Part shown: positions 18,408-26,837 of the stretch, one piece after another
How the letters are laid out: every line of letters begins with the position of its first letter
How positions within the stretch are numbered: the stretch's first letter is position 1
NCBI RefSeq assembly: GCF_028745735.1
Contig: NZ_JAQZSM010000001.1
Span: 1 to 64,000 of the forward strand
Length of the DNA: 64,000 nucleotides
Direction of reading: 5' to 3'
From: Roseinatronobacter alkalisoli
Lineage (GTDB): Bacteria > Pseudomonadota > Alphaproteobacteria > Rhodobacterales > Rhodobacteraceae
The notes under the pieces: model-generated
Told to the model about the DNA's origin: nothing
What the model saw: the letters and a program-made list of their open reading frames with translations, nothing else
The model's database searches: none
Position numbers and translations under genes: made by a program

Positions 18408-20114
18408 ATGCCCTATCGTGCCCCGCTTCAGGATTTCGATTTTCTACTGGACCATATCGTTGCCTTTGATCAGGTGCGCCGGACCGATCGCTTTGCCGAA
18501 GCCAGCCCGGAAACGACGACTGCCATTCTGACCGAAGCCGCGCGCCTGTGCGAAGAAGTCATGTCGCCGCTGCAACGCGCGGGTGACCTGAACCCCGCCC
18601 GGCTGGAAAACGGCATCGTGCGCACTGCGCCCGGCTATGCGGACGGGTTCCGTGCCATTGCCGAAGGCGGCTGGCTGGGTATTGCTGCAGACCCCGAATA
18701 TGGCGGCATGGGCCTGCCGCAGACATTGGCTGTGGTGCTCAATGACATGATGTCCTCGGCCTGTTTGTCGCTGGAACTGTGCCCGCTGATGTCGCAGGGC
18801 CAGATAGAGGCGCTGGAACACCATGCTGATGACTGGATGAAGGCGCTGTACCTGCCGAAGCTGATTTCAGGCGAATGGACCGGCACAATGAACCTGACCG
18901 AACCGCAGGCAGGCAGTGATGTCGGCGCGCTGCGCAGCAAGGCAGAGCCGCAGCCGGATGGCAGTTTCCGCATTTCCGGGCAGAAAATCTACATCAGCTG
19001 GGGCGATCATGACATGGCTGAAAATGTCTGCCATCTGGTCCTTGCCCGACTGCCGGGCGCGCCGGAAGGCACAAAAGGGATCAGCCTGTTCATGGTGCCG
19101 AAAATCATCCCGGATGCCGATGGTAGCCTTGGTGCGCGCAACAGCTTGCGGGTGGTGTCACTGGAACACAAGATGGGCCTGCATGGGTCGCCCACGGCGG
19201 TGATGGAATATGACAATGCCATTGGCTGGATGGTGGGCGCCCCCAACAAGGGGATGGCTGCGATGTTCACCATGATGAACAATGCCCGCGTAGGCGTGGG
19301 CGTGCAGGGGATTGGTGCTGCCGAAGGTGCATTCCAGCACGCGCTTGCTTATGCGCGCGAACGCAGGCAGGGTCGCACGCCGCAGAACGCGGCAGGGGCC
19401 ATCATTGAACATGCGGATGTCCGGCGCATGTTGTCGATGATGAAAGCCGAGATATTTGCCGCCCGCGCCATTGCGCTGGCCAACAGTGTTGCAATTGATA
19501 TGGCGCGCGCCACCGGGGCTGATGAATGGGCGGCGCGTGCGGCGCTTCTGACCCCCATCACCAAGGCGCAGGGCACCGATACCGGGATCGAGGTTGCAAG
19601 CACCGGCATCCAGGTTCATGGTGGCATGGGGTTCATAGAGGAAACAGGCGCTGCGCAATATCTGCGCGATGTGCGGGTGACCGCGATCTATGAAGGAACG
19701 AACGGGATTCAGGCCATGGACCTTGTCGGGCGCAAGATGATGGATGGCGGTGAAGCGGCCTTCCGGCTGTTGCAGGAAGTCGAGGATTTCGCCGAATCCG
19801 CGCGCGCATCTTTCCCTGATCTGGCCGATGATGTCTGGCAGGCCGCCGAAAGCCTGCGCGAAACAACCGAATGGCTGGTTGCACAGGATATGACAGACCG
19901 TGCGGCAGGGGGCGCGGCGTATTTGCGGGCTTTTGCGCGTGTTCTTGGTGCGCATTTCCACCTGAAAGCTGCCATCGAAGGGGACAATGCCCGCCAGATG
20001 CTGGCGCGGGTGTTCATCCAGCGTATTCTGCCGGAACATGCGGGTTTGCTGATGCAGGCGCGGGCGGGCGCGAAGGTGCTTTATGCCTTGTCCGATGACG
20101 ATCTGGCCGCTTGA
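18408..20114 (+). CDS. acyl-CoA dehydrogenase, DmdC-like
   Basis: This 568-residue flavoprotein oxidises an acyl-CoA to the 2-enoyl-CoA and passes electrons to ETF. It begins MPYRAPLQDFDFLLDHIV. FAD-binding segments are TMNLTEPQAGSDVGALRS and GQKIYISWGDHDM, and the active-site region is VTAIYEGTNGIQAMDLVGRK with the catalytic Glu. A ~120-residue C-terminal extension follows. Length and N-terminus place it with the long dehydrogenases that include DmdC, the 3-methylmercaptopropionyl-CoA dehydrogenase of DMSP demethylation. No dmdA, dmdB or dmdD is adjacent, so that substrate is unproven. AGGAGG precedes the ATG; the frame is open from 18354. Confidence 0.85.
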   Translation: MPYRAPLQDFDFLLDHIVAFDQVRRTDRFAEASPETTTAILTEAARLCEEVMSPLQRAGDLNPARLENGIVRTAPGYADGFRAIAEGGWLGIAADPEYGGMGLPQTLAVVLNDMMSSACLSLELCPLMSQGQIEALEHHADDWMKALYLPKLISGEWTGTMNLTEPQAGSDVGALRSKAEPQPDGSFRISGQKIYISWGDHDMAENVCHLVLARLPGAPEGTKGISLFMVPKIIPDADGSLGARNSLRVVSLEHKMGLHGSPTAVMEYDNAIGWMVGAPNKGMAAMFTMMNNARVGVGVQGIGAAEGAFQHALAYARERRQGRTPQNAAGAIIEHADVRRMLSMMKAEIFAARAIALANSVAIDMARATGADEWAARAALLTPITKAQGTDTGIEVASTGIQVHGGMGFIEETGAAQYLRDVRVTAIYEGTNGIQAMDLVGRKMMDGGEAAFRLLQEVEDFAESARASFPDLADDVWQAAESLRETTEWLVAQDMTDRAAGGAAYLRAFARVLGAHFHLKAAIEGDNARQMLARVFIQRILPEHAGLLMQARAGAKVLYALSDDDLAA

Positions 20115-21154
20115 TGGGGCATATGAGCAGATCAGGCTTGCGCTACCCGTTTCCAACGCCACCCCCTGCGGGGCAGGTGACTTGCGTTGCGGACAGGGTG
20201 TTCTGGCTGCGGCTGGCCCTGCCGATGGCGCTTGATCATGTGAATGCCTTTGTGTTGGATGACGGCGATGGCTGGACCCTGTTCGACACCGGCTTTGATG
20301 ACACGGCCACGCGCGATACCTGGGCCAGCCTGCTGGCCGGGCCATTGCAGGGCAAGCCCGTCCGGCGGGTTATCGCAAGCCATCATCACCCTGACCATAT
20401 TGGCCTTGCGGGCTGGTTTCAGGCGCAGGGCGCAAACCTGTGGACCAGCCGCACCGCATGGCTGATGGCGCGGATGATGGTGCTGGATGAGCAGCACCGC
20501 CCGAACCCGGAAACACTGGAATTCTGGAAGCGTTCGGGCATGGAACCGGGCGTTCTGGCGCAGCGTGCGCAGGAACGGCCGTTCAATTTCTGTGATCGCG
20601 TTGCGCCGCTGCCATTGGGGTATCACCGGGTGGCAGACGGGGACGTGCTGCATGCTGGCGGGCGGGACTGGGTGGTGCGTCTGGGGCAGGGGCATGCCCC
20701 GGACCAGATTACCCTGTGGTCGCAAAGCTGCAATCTGGTTCTGGGCGCGGACCAGTTGCTACCATCTATTTCAGCCAATCTGGGGGTCTATGCGACCGAA
20801 CCGGATGCTGACCCGGTTGCCGAATGGCTGGCGAGTTGCGTGCGGTTTAAGGAATTTGCGCGCGACGACCAACTGGTTCTGCCGGGGCATAAGCTGCCTT
20901 TTACCGGTTTGCCATTGCGGTTGAATCAGATGATTGAAAACCACATTGGCGCGCTGAATCGCCTGCATCAGCATCTGTCCGAACCGCGCAAGGCGGGTGC
21001 GTGCTTCGGACCCCTGTTCAAGCGCGAGATTACGGGCGCGGTCTATGGGTTGGCGCTGGTCGAAGCTGTTGCGCATCTGAACCACCTTACCGCTACGGGG
21101 CGGGCGCGGCGCTGGATGGGCGAAGATGGTGTCTGGTTGTGGCAGGCGGTCTGA
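20114..21154 (+). CDS. metallo-beta-lactamase fold hydrolase
   Basis: This 346-residue MBL-fold protein has the metal-binding motif SHHHPDHIGLAGWF (~93-106), an upstream strand LDHVNAFVLDDGDGWTLFDTGFDD, and later His/Asp ligands in LGQGHAPDQI and VLPGHKLPF. It belongs with the glyoxalase II-like hydrolases and may cleave a thioester or lactone. Its ATG overlaps the dehydrogenase stop as TGATG, so the two are translationally coupled. The likely substrate is therefore an acyl-CoA-derived thioester; that is an inference. Confidence 0.85.
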   Translation: MGHMSRSGLRYPFPTPPPAGQVTCVADRVFWLRLALPMALDHVNAFVLDDGDGWTLFDTGFDDTATRDTWASLLAGPLQGKPVRRVIASHHHPDHIGLAGWFQAQGANLWTSRTAWLMARMMVLDEQHRPNPETLEFWKRSGMEPGVLAQRAQERPFNFCDRVAPLPLGYHRVADGDVLHAGGRDWVVRLGQGHAPDQITLWSQSCNLVLGADQLLPSISANLGVYATEPDADPVAEWLASCVRFKEFARDDQLVLPGHKLPFTGLPLRLNQMIENHIGALNRLHQHLSEPRKAGACFGPLFKREITGAVYGLALVEAVAHLNHLTATGRARRWMGEDGVWLWQAV

Positions 21155-21244
21155 AATACGGGTATCAATCGGTGTTGAAGCGGGGGTGACAGATCGCCTG
21201 CGATATTATATCGAAAACCGGAATCCAACGAACAGGAGCACCCG

Positions 21245-21379
21245 ATGGCCGAACATGAGCATGGTAAAATGGATATCCGGGAACAGGAAAAGACCTTCGC
21301 GGGCTTTATCCGGTATTCAGTCTGGGTCGCCGCGATTTCCATCGCGGCGCTGATCTTCCTTGCCCTGGCAAATGCCTGA
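21245..21379 (+). CDS. aa3-type cytochrome c oxidase subunit IV (44 aa)
   Basis: The short frame encodes [20 protein letters not shown], then a single transmembrane helix ([24 protein letters not shown]). It matches the bacterial aa3-type oxidase subunit IV family of Paracoccus and Rhodobacter, a one-helix subunit of the terminal oxidase with no known essential role. AGGAG lies six bases before the ATG. No other oxidase gene is near, consistent with its usual stand-alone location. It is easily missed because of its length. Confidence 0.88.
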   Translation: MAEHEHGKMDIREQEKTFAGFIRYSVWVAAISIAALIFLALANA

Positions 21380-21430
21380 CGGCAGCGTGCCCGGTAATTG
21401 CGGGTTCCGTATTTGTAAATGAGGTTGTGG

Positions 21431-22069
21431 ATGCCGGTAAATGTTATGCCCTTGGGCCGACGTCAGGGCGCAATTCCTGCTGCGTTTCTGGTATTCGCGT
21501 TCCTGTTTTTGACCGCCTGCGGGGGCCAGCAAATCTGGGCCAGCGATGAAGCTGTCGCTGCAGCGCGCCATGTGCATGGCGGTGCGCCGGAACTGACCCT
21601 TGTGACCATCATGCATCATCAGTCCGGGAACGGGCATCATACGGCGCTGTTCATAAATGGTGCGGAACGGGTTTTGTTCGACCCTGCCGGAAGCTGGCAT
21701 CTGGATGCCGCCCCCGAACGCAATGATGTGCATTACGGGATGACGCCTGCGGTTGGCGCGTCATTCTTTCTTAGCCATGTGCGGGAATCGCATTATGCCG
21801 TGGTCCAGCGCCTGCGGGTAACCCCGGACGTTGCTGCACAGGCGATGGCGCTTGTGCAGCAGGCCGGACCTGTTGGTTCGGCGCGATGTGCTATTTCTAC
21901 ATCGGGGATATTGCAGCAGCTTCCCGGACTGGAAGGGATAAGCCGCAACTGGCATCCACACCGCCTGATGCAGGATTTTGCGCAGCTTCCCGGCGTCACC
22001 ACTGTTGAGTTGCACCATAACGACCCGGATGTACTGCGCAAAGCCTATGCGGTGCAGCAACCGCTGTAA
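21431..22069 (+). CDS. putative lipoprotein, unknown function
   Basis: The predicted 212-residue protein has a hydrophobic signal ending in a lipobox, FLTACGG, with Cys30 as the lipidated residue. The rest contains several His residues (MHHQSGNGHHTALFING, WHLDAA, NDVHYGM, ELHHNDPD) and one later Cys (ARCAIST). I do not recognise the family. Start is uncertain: ATG codons at 21419, 21431 and 21446 are in frame, and GAGG at 21422-21425 favours 21431. It converges on the L,D-transpeptidase gene four bases away. Confidence 0.7.
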   Translation: MPVNVMPLGRRQGAIPAAFLVFAFLFLTACGGQQIWASDEAVAAARHVHGGAPELTLVTIMHHQSGNGHHTALFINGAERVLFDPAGSWHLDAAPERNDVHYGMTPAVGASFFLSHVRESHYAVVQRLRVTPDVAAQAMALVQQAGPVGSARCAISTSGILQQLPGLEGISRNWHPHRLMQDFAQLPGVTTVELHHNDPDVLRKAYAVQQPL

Positions 22070-22073
22070 GCGT

Positions 22074-22583
22074 TCAGCCTGCCAGCGTGCCTGGCACGAT
22101 CAGGCGCGTTTCATACCGGATAAGCGGCGCAATCCTGTGCAGGCTGTTGCGCGACAGGCCAATGCATCCGGCAGTGGGGAAGCCTGGCCTGCGCCATTGA
22201 TGGATGAAGATGGCCGACCCACGCCCGCATTCCGCGTGGGGCCAGTTCCAATCCGTCAGAATGACCAGATCATATAACGGGTCCGCGCGGCGCAGTGCTT
22301 CGTGACTGAACGGATAGGGCGCGCGCACAATCAGGTTATAATCTTCATGCGCGGGATCATCCGACCACAGGTCGCGCGGGCCAATGGGCGTTGCCCAGTC
22401 CGTGGGTCGCGCAATCCGGTCGGGCCGGTATAGCATGCCCACCAGCCGATGAACGCCTGTGGGTGTTGCACCATCGCCTTCGTGCTTGTCATGGCGCACG
22501 CCGCCGCGACCGATGGTGCAGGGCCACATCCGCCCCATGAAACGCAACCCCTGCCGCGTCAGAACCATATCGTAGCGCGTCAC
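22074..22583 (-). CDS. L,D-transpeptidase catalytic (YkuD) domain protein
   Basis: This 169-residue protein carries the YkuD signature: IFIHQW with His128, then [11 protein letters not shown] with Cys140. L,D-transpeptidases form 3-3 peptidoglycan crosslinks or attach proteins to the wall. No signal peptide or membrane segment is visible at its N-terminus ([17 protein letters not shown]), so export is unexplained, or the protein may act on another substrate. It overlaps ribA by four bases (ATGA) and is probably translated from the ribA transcript. Confidence 0.85.
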   Translation of the reverse strand: MTRYDMVLTRQGLRFMGRMWPCTIGRGGVRHDKHEGDGATPTGVHRLVGMLYRPDRIARPTDWATPIGPRDLWSDDPAHEDYNLIVRAPYPFSHEALRRADPLYDLVILTDWNWPHAECGRGSAIFIHQWRRPGFPTAGCIGLSRNSLHRIAPLIRYETRLIVPGTLAG

Positions 22584-23668
22584 AGCAAATGCCCTGACTT
22601 TGCGGCTTTTGTGGCCAGATAGGCGCGGTTTTCATCCGTTTCGCCCACGCGCAGCGGGACACGTTCGATGACGCTCAGGCCGTGGTCATTCAGCATGTCC
22701 ACCTTGCGCGGGTTATTGGTCAGCAGCCGCACCTGTTGAAAACCCATCTTGCGCAGCAATGCAGCGCCGATGCGGAAATCACGTTCGTCATCTTCAAATC
22801 CCAGCCTGTGGTTTGCCTCTACCGTGTCGAAACCCTGATCCTGCAAGGAATAGGCCCGCATTTTGTTGGCCAGCCCGATACCGCGCCCTTCCTGATTCAG
22901 ATATAGCAGAACACCGGCCCCTTCGCGCCCCATCTGCGTCAGTGCCGCCTGCAATTGCGGTCCGCAATCGCATTTCAGGCTGCCCAGCACATCGCCAGTG
23001 AAACACGCCGAATGCAATCGTGCCAGAACCGGCGCGCTGCGGTCCGGCTGGCCGATTTCGATTGCATAATGTTCAACCCCGCCATCACGCGGGCGGAAAA
23101 TATGCACGCGGCCCGCTTGTGCGGCGGCCATGGGCAGGCGCGCGCTGATGACGGCTGACAGCTGTGTTTCGCTTGCCAATGCGGTGTTCAATTCTGCAAT
23201 CGGCAGTTCGGTCAGGCCCGCGTTTTCCACTGCTGCGATAGTGTCCAGTGTCAGGACCAGTGCGGCAGGCAGTAGCTGCGCAGATTTCGCCAGTGCAAGG
23301 GCCGCACGATGGAAATCGGCCGCGCCGTCGCGTTCGGTGCGCAACGGTCCCTTCATCGGGTGGCGCAGGTCATCTGCCGGATCCGCCAGCGCGCGTATCC
23401 AGCCTACCTGCGCGCCTGCGGGCACGACAACGCGCGCAAGATCGCCATCATAGGCGCGGGCCTTCAGCGTGTCGGCACGGTGGCGTGTCAGTGCCAGCAC
23501 CAGCGCCGGCCCCAGCATCTGCAATTCTGCCAGTCGTGCGGGTGTGGCCATTTCGGCGGCCAGAATAATTGCGGCTGCAGGGCCGTCACGCAGGATGACA
23601 GGCACCCCCAACCGCAAATCCGCGCGGGCGCGGTTAATCAGTTCCACCGGTGTCAGGCCAAGTATCAT
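22580..23668 (-). CDS. ribA: GTP cyclohydrolase II with DHBP-synthase-like N-terminal domain
   Basis: GTP cyclohydrolase II opens GTP's imidazole ring in riboflavin synthesis. The C-terminal half (~178-362) carries zinc ligands Cys222, Cys233 and Cys235 in [19 protein letters not shown] and the [14 protein letters not shown] and LLTNNPRK motifs. The first ~175 residues resemble a degenerate RibB-like domain, but I do not see the acidic motif needed for 3,4-dihydroxy-2-butanone 4-phosphate synthase activity. The N-terminal domain is thus probably inactive. It is coupled to the L,D-transpeptidase gene and divergent from the response regulator. Confidence 0.9.
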   Translation of the reverse strand: MILGLTPVELINRARADLRLGVPVILRDGPAAAIILAAEMATPARLAELQMLGPALVLALTRHRADTLKARAYDGDLARVVVPAGAQVGWIRALADPADDLRHPMKGPLRTERDGAADFHRAALALAKSAQLLPAALVLTLDTIAAVENAGLTELPIAELNTALASETQLSAVISARLPMAAAQAGRVHIFRPRDGGVEHYAIEIGQPDRSAPVLARLHSACFTGDVLGSLKCDCGPQLQAALTQMGREGAGVLLYLNQEGRGIGLANKMRAYSLQDQGFDTVEANHRLGFEDDERDFRIGAALLRKMGFQQVRLLTNNPRKVDMLNDHGLSVIERVPLRVGETDENRAYLATKAAKSGHLL

Positions 23669-23829
23669 GCGCTATTCCGCTTCGCTGTCGTCTTTCACAT
23701 AGACCGATGTCAGGGAAATTGAAACATATTGCCCGCATCCGACACGTCCGCGTGAGTCTGTTGTAGCAAATCTTGTCCTTGGCAATACGCCCTCACATTT
23801 ATGAGAGAGAAAGAACTGGAGGATATTCA

Positions 23830-24516
23830 ATGCCCAAGCTGAACAAGGTGCTGTTGGTTGATGACGATGACGATCTGCGCGAAGCGCTGTCGGAACAACT
23901 TGTCATGACCGACGAATTCGATGTGTTCGAGGCCGCGAACGGTGCCGAGGCGATGGACAAGGTCCGCACCGGCCAGTTTGATCTGGCGATTCTGGATGTC
24001 GGTTTACCTGACACGGATGGCCGCGAATTGTGCAAACGCATGCGCAAGGCCGGTTTCAAGTCACCGGTCATCATGTTGACAGGACATGATTCGGATGCAG
24101 ACACCATTCTGGGGCTGGATTCGGGCGCGAATGATTACATCACCAAGCCGTTCAAACTGCCGGTTCTGCTGGCCCGCCTGCGCGCACAATTGCGCCAGCA
24201 CGAACAGTCGGAAAATGCGGTGTTCCAGCTTGGACCCTATCTGTTCAAGCCCGCGCAGAAAATGCTGATCGATGAGAATGAGCGCAAGATCCGCCTGACG
24301 GAGAAGGAAACCAATATCCTGAAATTCCTGTATCGCGCGCCCGAAGGGGTGGTTCCGCGCGATGTGCTGCTGCACGAAGTGTGGGGTTATAACGCCGGGG
24401 TCACCACGCATACGCTGGAAACCCATATCTACCGCCTGCGCCAGAAGATTGAACCTGATCCGTCCAATGCAAGCCTGCTGGTGACGGAATCGGGCGGGTA
24501 TCGTCTGGCAGCCTGA
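23830..24516 (+). CDS. OmpR-family response regulator, CenR-like
   Basis: This 228-residue regulator has a receiver domain with acidic patch VDDDDDL (10-16), phospho-Asp56 in LAILDVGLPDTDG, and Lys106 in NDYITKPF. The winged-helix DNA-binding domain (~125-228) contains VTTHTLETHIYRLRQKIEPD. The sequence and stand-alone position resemble CenR of alphaproteobacteria, which governs cell-envelope genes, but this identification is from resemblance only. The frame is open from 23773; GGAGG at 23818-23822 is seven bases from the ATG at 23830. No sensor kinase is next to it. Confidence 0.88.
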   Translation: MPKLNKVLLVDDDDDLREALSEQLVMTDEFDVFEAANGAEAMDKVRTGQFDLAILDVGLPDTDGRELCKRMRKAGFKSPVIMLTGHDSDADTILGLDSGANDYITKPFKLPVLLARLRAQLRQHEQSENAVFQLGPYLFKPAQKMLIDENERKIRLTEKETNILKFLYRAPEGVVPRDVLLHEVWGYNAGVTTHTLETHIYRLRQKIEPDPSNASLLVTESGGYRLAA

Positions 24517-24608
24517 ACACTGAGAAACTGCCTTATTGTTGCCCATATTGGCGGCAATACTGGCATACAGAAGCGATTGTTTCTTTCTCTCCTCCCTCCC
24601 TCCCTGAT

Positions 24609-24640
24609 GGTCCGGACATTATGTCCGGACCTTTTTCTTT
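24609..24640 (+). terminator. strong intrinsic terminator after the CenR-like gene
   Basis: GGTCCGGACA at 24609-24618 and TGTCCGGACC at 24622-24631 form a perfect 10-bp stem around a TTA loop, followed by TTTTTCTTT. A CT-rich tract (TCTCTCCTCCCTCCCTCCCT) precedes the stem. Confidence 0.92.
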
Positions 24641-24703
24641 GCGGTTCAGGGTTGTCGCGCGGGCCTGCACTGTGCATGAAGGGGCAATCAGCCGGAGTTT
24701 ACC

Positions 24704-25492
24704 ATGCCCTTTACCCTTGCCACCTGGAATATCAATTCTGTTCGGCTGCGCGCTGAACTGGTTCTGAAATTGCTGCGCGAAGAAGCGCCCGATATCCTGT
24801 GTCTGCAGGAATGCAAAAGCCCTGTAGACATGATTCCATTCGATCTGTTTGCGCAGGCGGGCTACGGGTATTGGGCCGCGCGCGGGCAGAAAGGGTATAA
24901 CGGGGTTGCCATCCTGTCGCGCCTGCCGCTGGCGGATGCGGGGCATATCGACTGGTGCACAAAGGGCGATGCGCGGCATGTGGCAGCGCGGCTGGAAAAC
25001 GGGGTCATCATTCACAACTGCTATATTCCGGCAGGCGGCGATGTGCCTGATCGCACCGTGAATGAAAAATTTGGTCACAAGCTGGATTACTTGACAGAAT
25101 TGCGCGACCATTTTGGCGCAAACCGGCCCGAAAAATCGATTCTGGTGGGTGATCTGAACATCGCACCACGTGAAGATGACGTCTGGTCGCACAAGCAGCT
25201 TCTGAAAGTGGTCAGCCATACCCCGATCGAGGTGGCGCATCTGGCGGATGCGCAGGAATCCGGCGCATGGGTGGATATCACCCGCGCGGATATTCCCGAA
25301 GGGCAGCTATATTCGTGGTGGTCCTATCGCGCGCGCGACTGGGACGCTGCGGACAAGGGGCGTCGGCTGGACCACATCTGGGCCAGTCGTGACATATCGG
25401 CGGCAGGGCACGGGTCGCGCATTCTGCGGGATGCACGCGGCTGGACACAACCATCCGACCACGCGCCAGTTTTCGCGACCTTCGATCTGTAG
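24704..25492 (+). CDS. xthA: exodeoxyribonuclease III
   Basis: This 262-residue AP endonuclease / 3'-5' exonuclease acts in base-excision repair. It begins MPFTLATWNINSVRLR. Metal and catalytic residues are in LCLQECKS (Glu), VGDLNIAP (Asp, Asn) and WTQPSDHAPVFATF (Asp-His). GDARHVAARLE and GRRLDHIWAS are also family motifs. It follows the strong terminator upstream, so it has its own promoter. Confidence 0.95.
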   Translation: MPFTLATWNINSVRLRAELVLKLLREEAPDILCLQECKSPVDMIPFDLFAQAGYGYWAARGQKGYNGVAILSRLPLADAGHIDWCTKGDARHVAARLENGVIIHNCYIPAGGDVPDRTVNEKFGHKLDYLTELRDHFGANRPEKSILVGDLNIAPREDDVWSHKQLLKVVSHTPIEVAHLADAQESGAWVDITRADIPEGQLYSWWSYRARDWDAADKGRRLDHIWASRDISAAGHGSRILRDARGWTQPSDHAPVFATFDL

Positions 25493-25525
25493 GTCGCGCA
25501 AACCGGCAGATCGGGCATATGCCCG

Positions 25526-25996
25526 TCAGAAATAATCCGCGGTGAAATTCTCTAGCACGATGCGCCACCAATCGAAGGTGTCGTCCAGATTTTGCGTACT
25601 GACACCACCGAACAGGTTTACGTCCCATTCGATGACAGGATCGTCTTCAAAGTCCAGATAGGCTTTGCCGAAGCGCTTGTCCTGATTCCACAGGTTCATG
25701 TCGTCAAGTGTGATGTCACCGGGGTTTTTCCAGCCCGCCCGGAACTGAACCGTCGTGCAATCTGCCCCGTTGGTGCAACCATAGAAATTGACCGTATACA
25801 TAACCCCGTCAATCCGACCCAGGATCTGCGGATCCCCGACATTGTCGGACTGGATGGTGGCGGACCCGTAGCCGCGCGCGATATTGGCTATGGCATCGAC
25901 ATCGCCCGCGTCGATCAGGGATTGGGCTATGGCGGCAGGGGCAAGGGCAAGACTGCCCGCAAATGCAATAAGTGTCGGGATCGCGGACATACGCAT
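25526..25996 (-). CDS. secreted YbjN-domain protein
   Basis: The 156-residue product has a signal peptide (MRMSAIPTLIAFAGSLALAP, cleavage after AIA at ~24). It then has a YbjN-like domain seen in DVDAIANIARGYGSATIQSD, GRIDGVMYTVNFYGC and FGKAYLDFEDDPVIEWDVNL. In YbjN proteins this fold resembles type III secretion chaperones; the role of periplasmic members is unknown. Two cysteines (FYGCTNGADCTT) may form a disulfide. AGGA nine bases before the ATG at 25996 favours this start over the longer frame to 26035. Confidence 0.8.
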   Translation of the reverse strand: MRMSAIPTLIAFAGSLALAPAAIAQSLIDAGDVDAIANIARGYGSATIQSDNVGDPQILGRIDGVMYTVNFYGCTNGADCTTVQFRAGWKNPGDITLDDMNLWNQDKRFGKAYLDFEDDPVIEWDVNLFGGVSTQNLDDTFDWWRIVLENFTADYF

Positions 25997-26126
25997 GAGA
26001 TAAAATCCTTGTGATGAGTACCTAATGCGTAGCACCGCCTGTCGGTATCAGGCAAGTGGCATTTGATCGCCGTGGTGCAGGAATGCCCCTTGTGCTGCAG
26101 GGCCTTGCTGCGCCATGGTCTGGCGC

Positions 26127-26777
26127 ATGTCAGATTTTGTTTACGCCCCGCCCCCCGACGCGCCAGTGATCCTGCATCAGGATGAGGATGTCGTTTTTGT
26201 CGATAAACCCGCGGGCCTGTTATCCGTGCCCGGCCGGGGGCCGGACAAGGCGGATTGCATGATTAGCCGTCTGGCGCGGATTTACCCTGACATCCTGTTG
26301 GTACATCGGCTGGATCTGGATACATCGGGGGTTATGGTTTTCGCGCGCACATCTGCCGCACAAGCCCATCTGGGGCAGCAGTTTGAGGGGCGCAAGACCC
26401 GCAAGTATTATATCGCGCGTGTCGCAGGTCATGTTGACGGGACCGAAGGGCATGTGGACCTGCCCTTGATTGTGGACTGGCCCAACCGTCCGTTGCAGAA
26501 AGTCTGCCACGACACCGGGCGCCCCGCCCAGACGGACTGGAAACTGATCCGCCATGAAGAGGGTGCATCGCGCTTGCGTCTGACGCCGCTGACCGGGCGC
26601 AGCCATCAGCTGCGCGTTCATATGCTGGCCATCGGGCATGTCATTCTGGGGGATACGCTATATGCGACCGGGGACGCGCTTGGATATCCGCGACTGATGC
26701 TGCATGCGCAATCCTTGCGGCTGAAACACCCGGCGACGGGGCATAGCATGACGATAGCGGCCCCGGTTCCGTTCTGA
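26127..26777 (+). CDS. RluA-family pseudouridine synthase
   Basis: This 216-residue enzyme isomerises uridine in structured RNA. The catalytic motif LLVHRLDLDTSGVMVFAR has the invariant Asp, the N-terminus has VVFVDKPAGLLSVPGRG, and the C-terminus GRSHQLRVHMLAIGHVILGDTLY. The small size without an S4 domain matches RluA itself (tRNA U32 and 23S U746), but other family members cannot be excluded. ATG codons at 26115 and 26127 are in frame without a clear ribosome-binding site; the second gives the family-like start. Confidence 0.88.
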   Translation: MSDFVYAPPPDAPVILHQDEDVVFVDKPAGLLSVPGRGPDKADCMISRLARIYPDILLVHRLDLDTSGVMVFARTSAAQAHLGQQFEGRKTRKYYIARVAGHVDGTEGHVDLPLIVDWPNRPLQKVCHDTGRPAQTDWKLIRHEEGASRLRLTPLTGRSHQLRVHMLAIGHVILGDTLYATGDALGYPRLMLHAQSLRLKHPATGHSMTIAAPVPF

Positions 26778-26804
26778 ATGCCTGACGGGCACGCGATACG
26801 AAAA

Positions 26805-26825
26805 AGGGGCGCAATTTGCGCCCCT
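26805..26825. terminator. bidirectional terminator between RluA-like and DEAD-box genes
   Basis: AGGGGCGCA at 26805-26813 pairs with TGCGCCCCT at 26817-26825. On the minus strand the stem is followed by a T-rich tract (TTTTCG), on the plus strand by GATTGTATT. It mainly serves the helicase gene. Confidence 0.8.
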
Positions 26826-26837
26826 GATTGTATTGGA

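Noticed and set aside
24585-24610. CT-rich tract as a simple-sequence repeat of interest
   Set aside because: It consists of only a few CTCC units next to a terminator; there is no sign of a phase-variable gene.
26805-26825. Short GC-rich inverted repeat as part of a repeat family or attachment site
   Set aside because: It behaves as an ordinary bidirectional terminator between convergent genes; no second copy with flanks was noticed.
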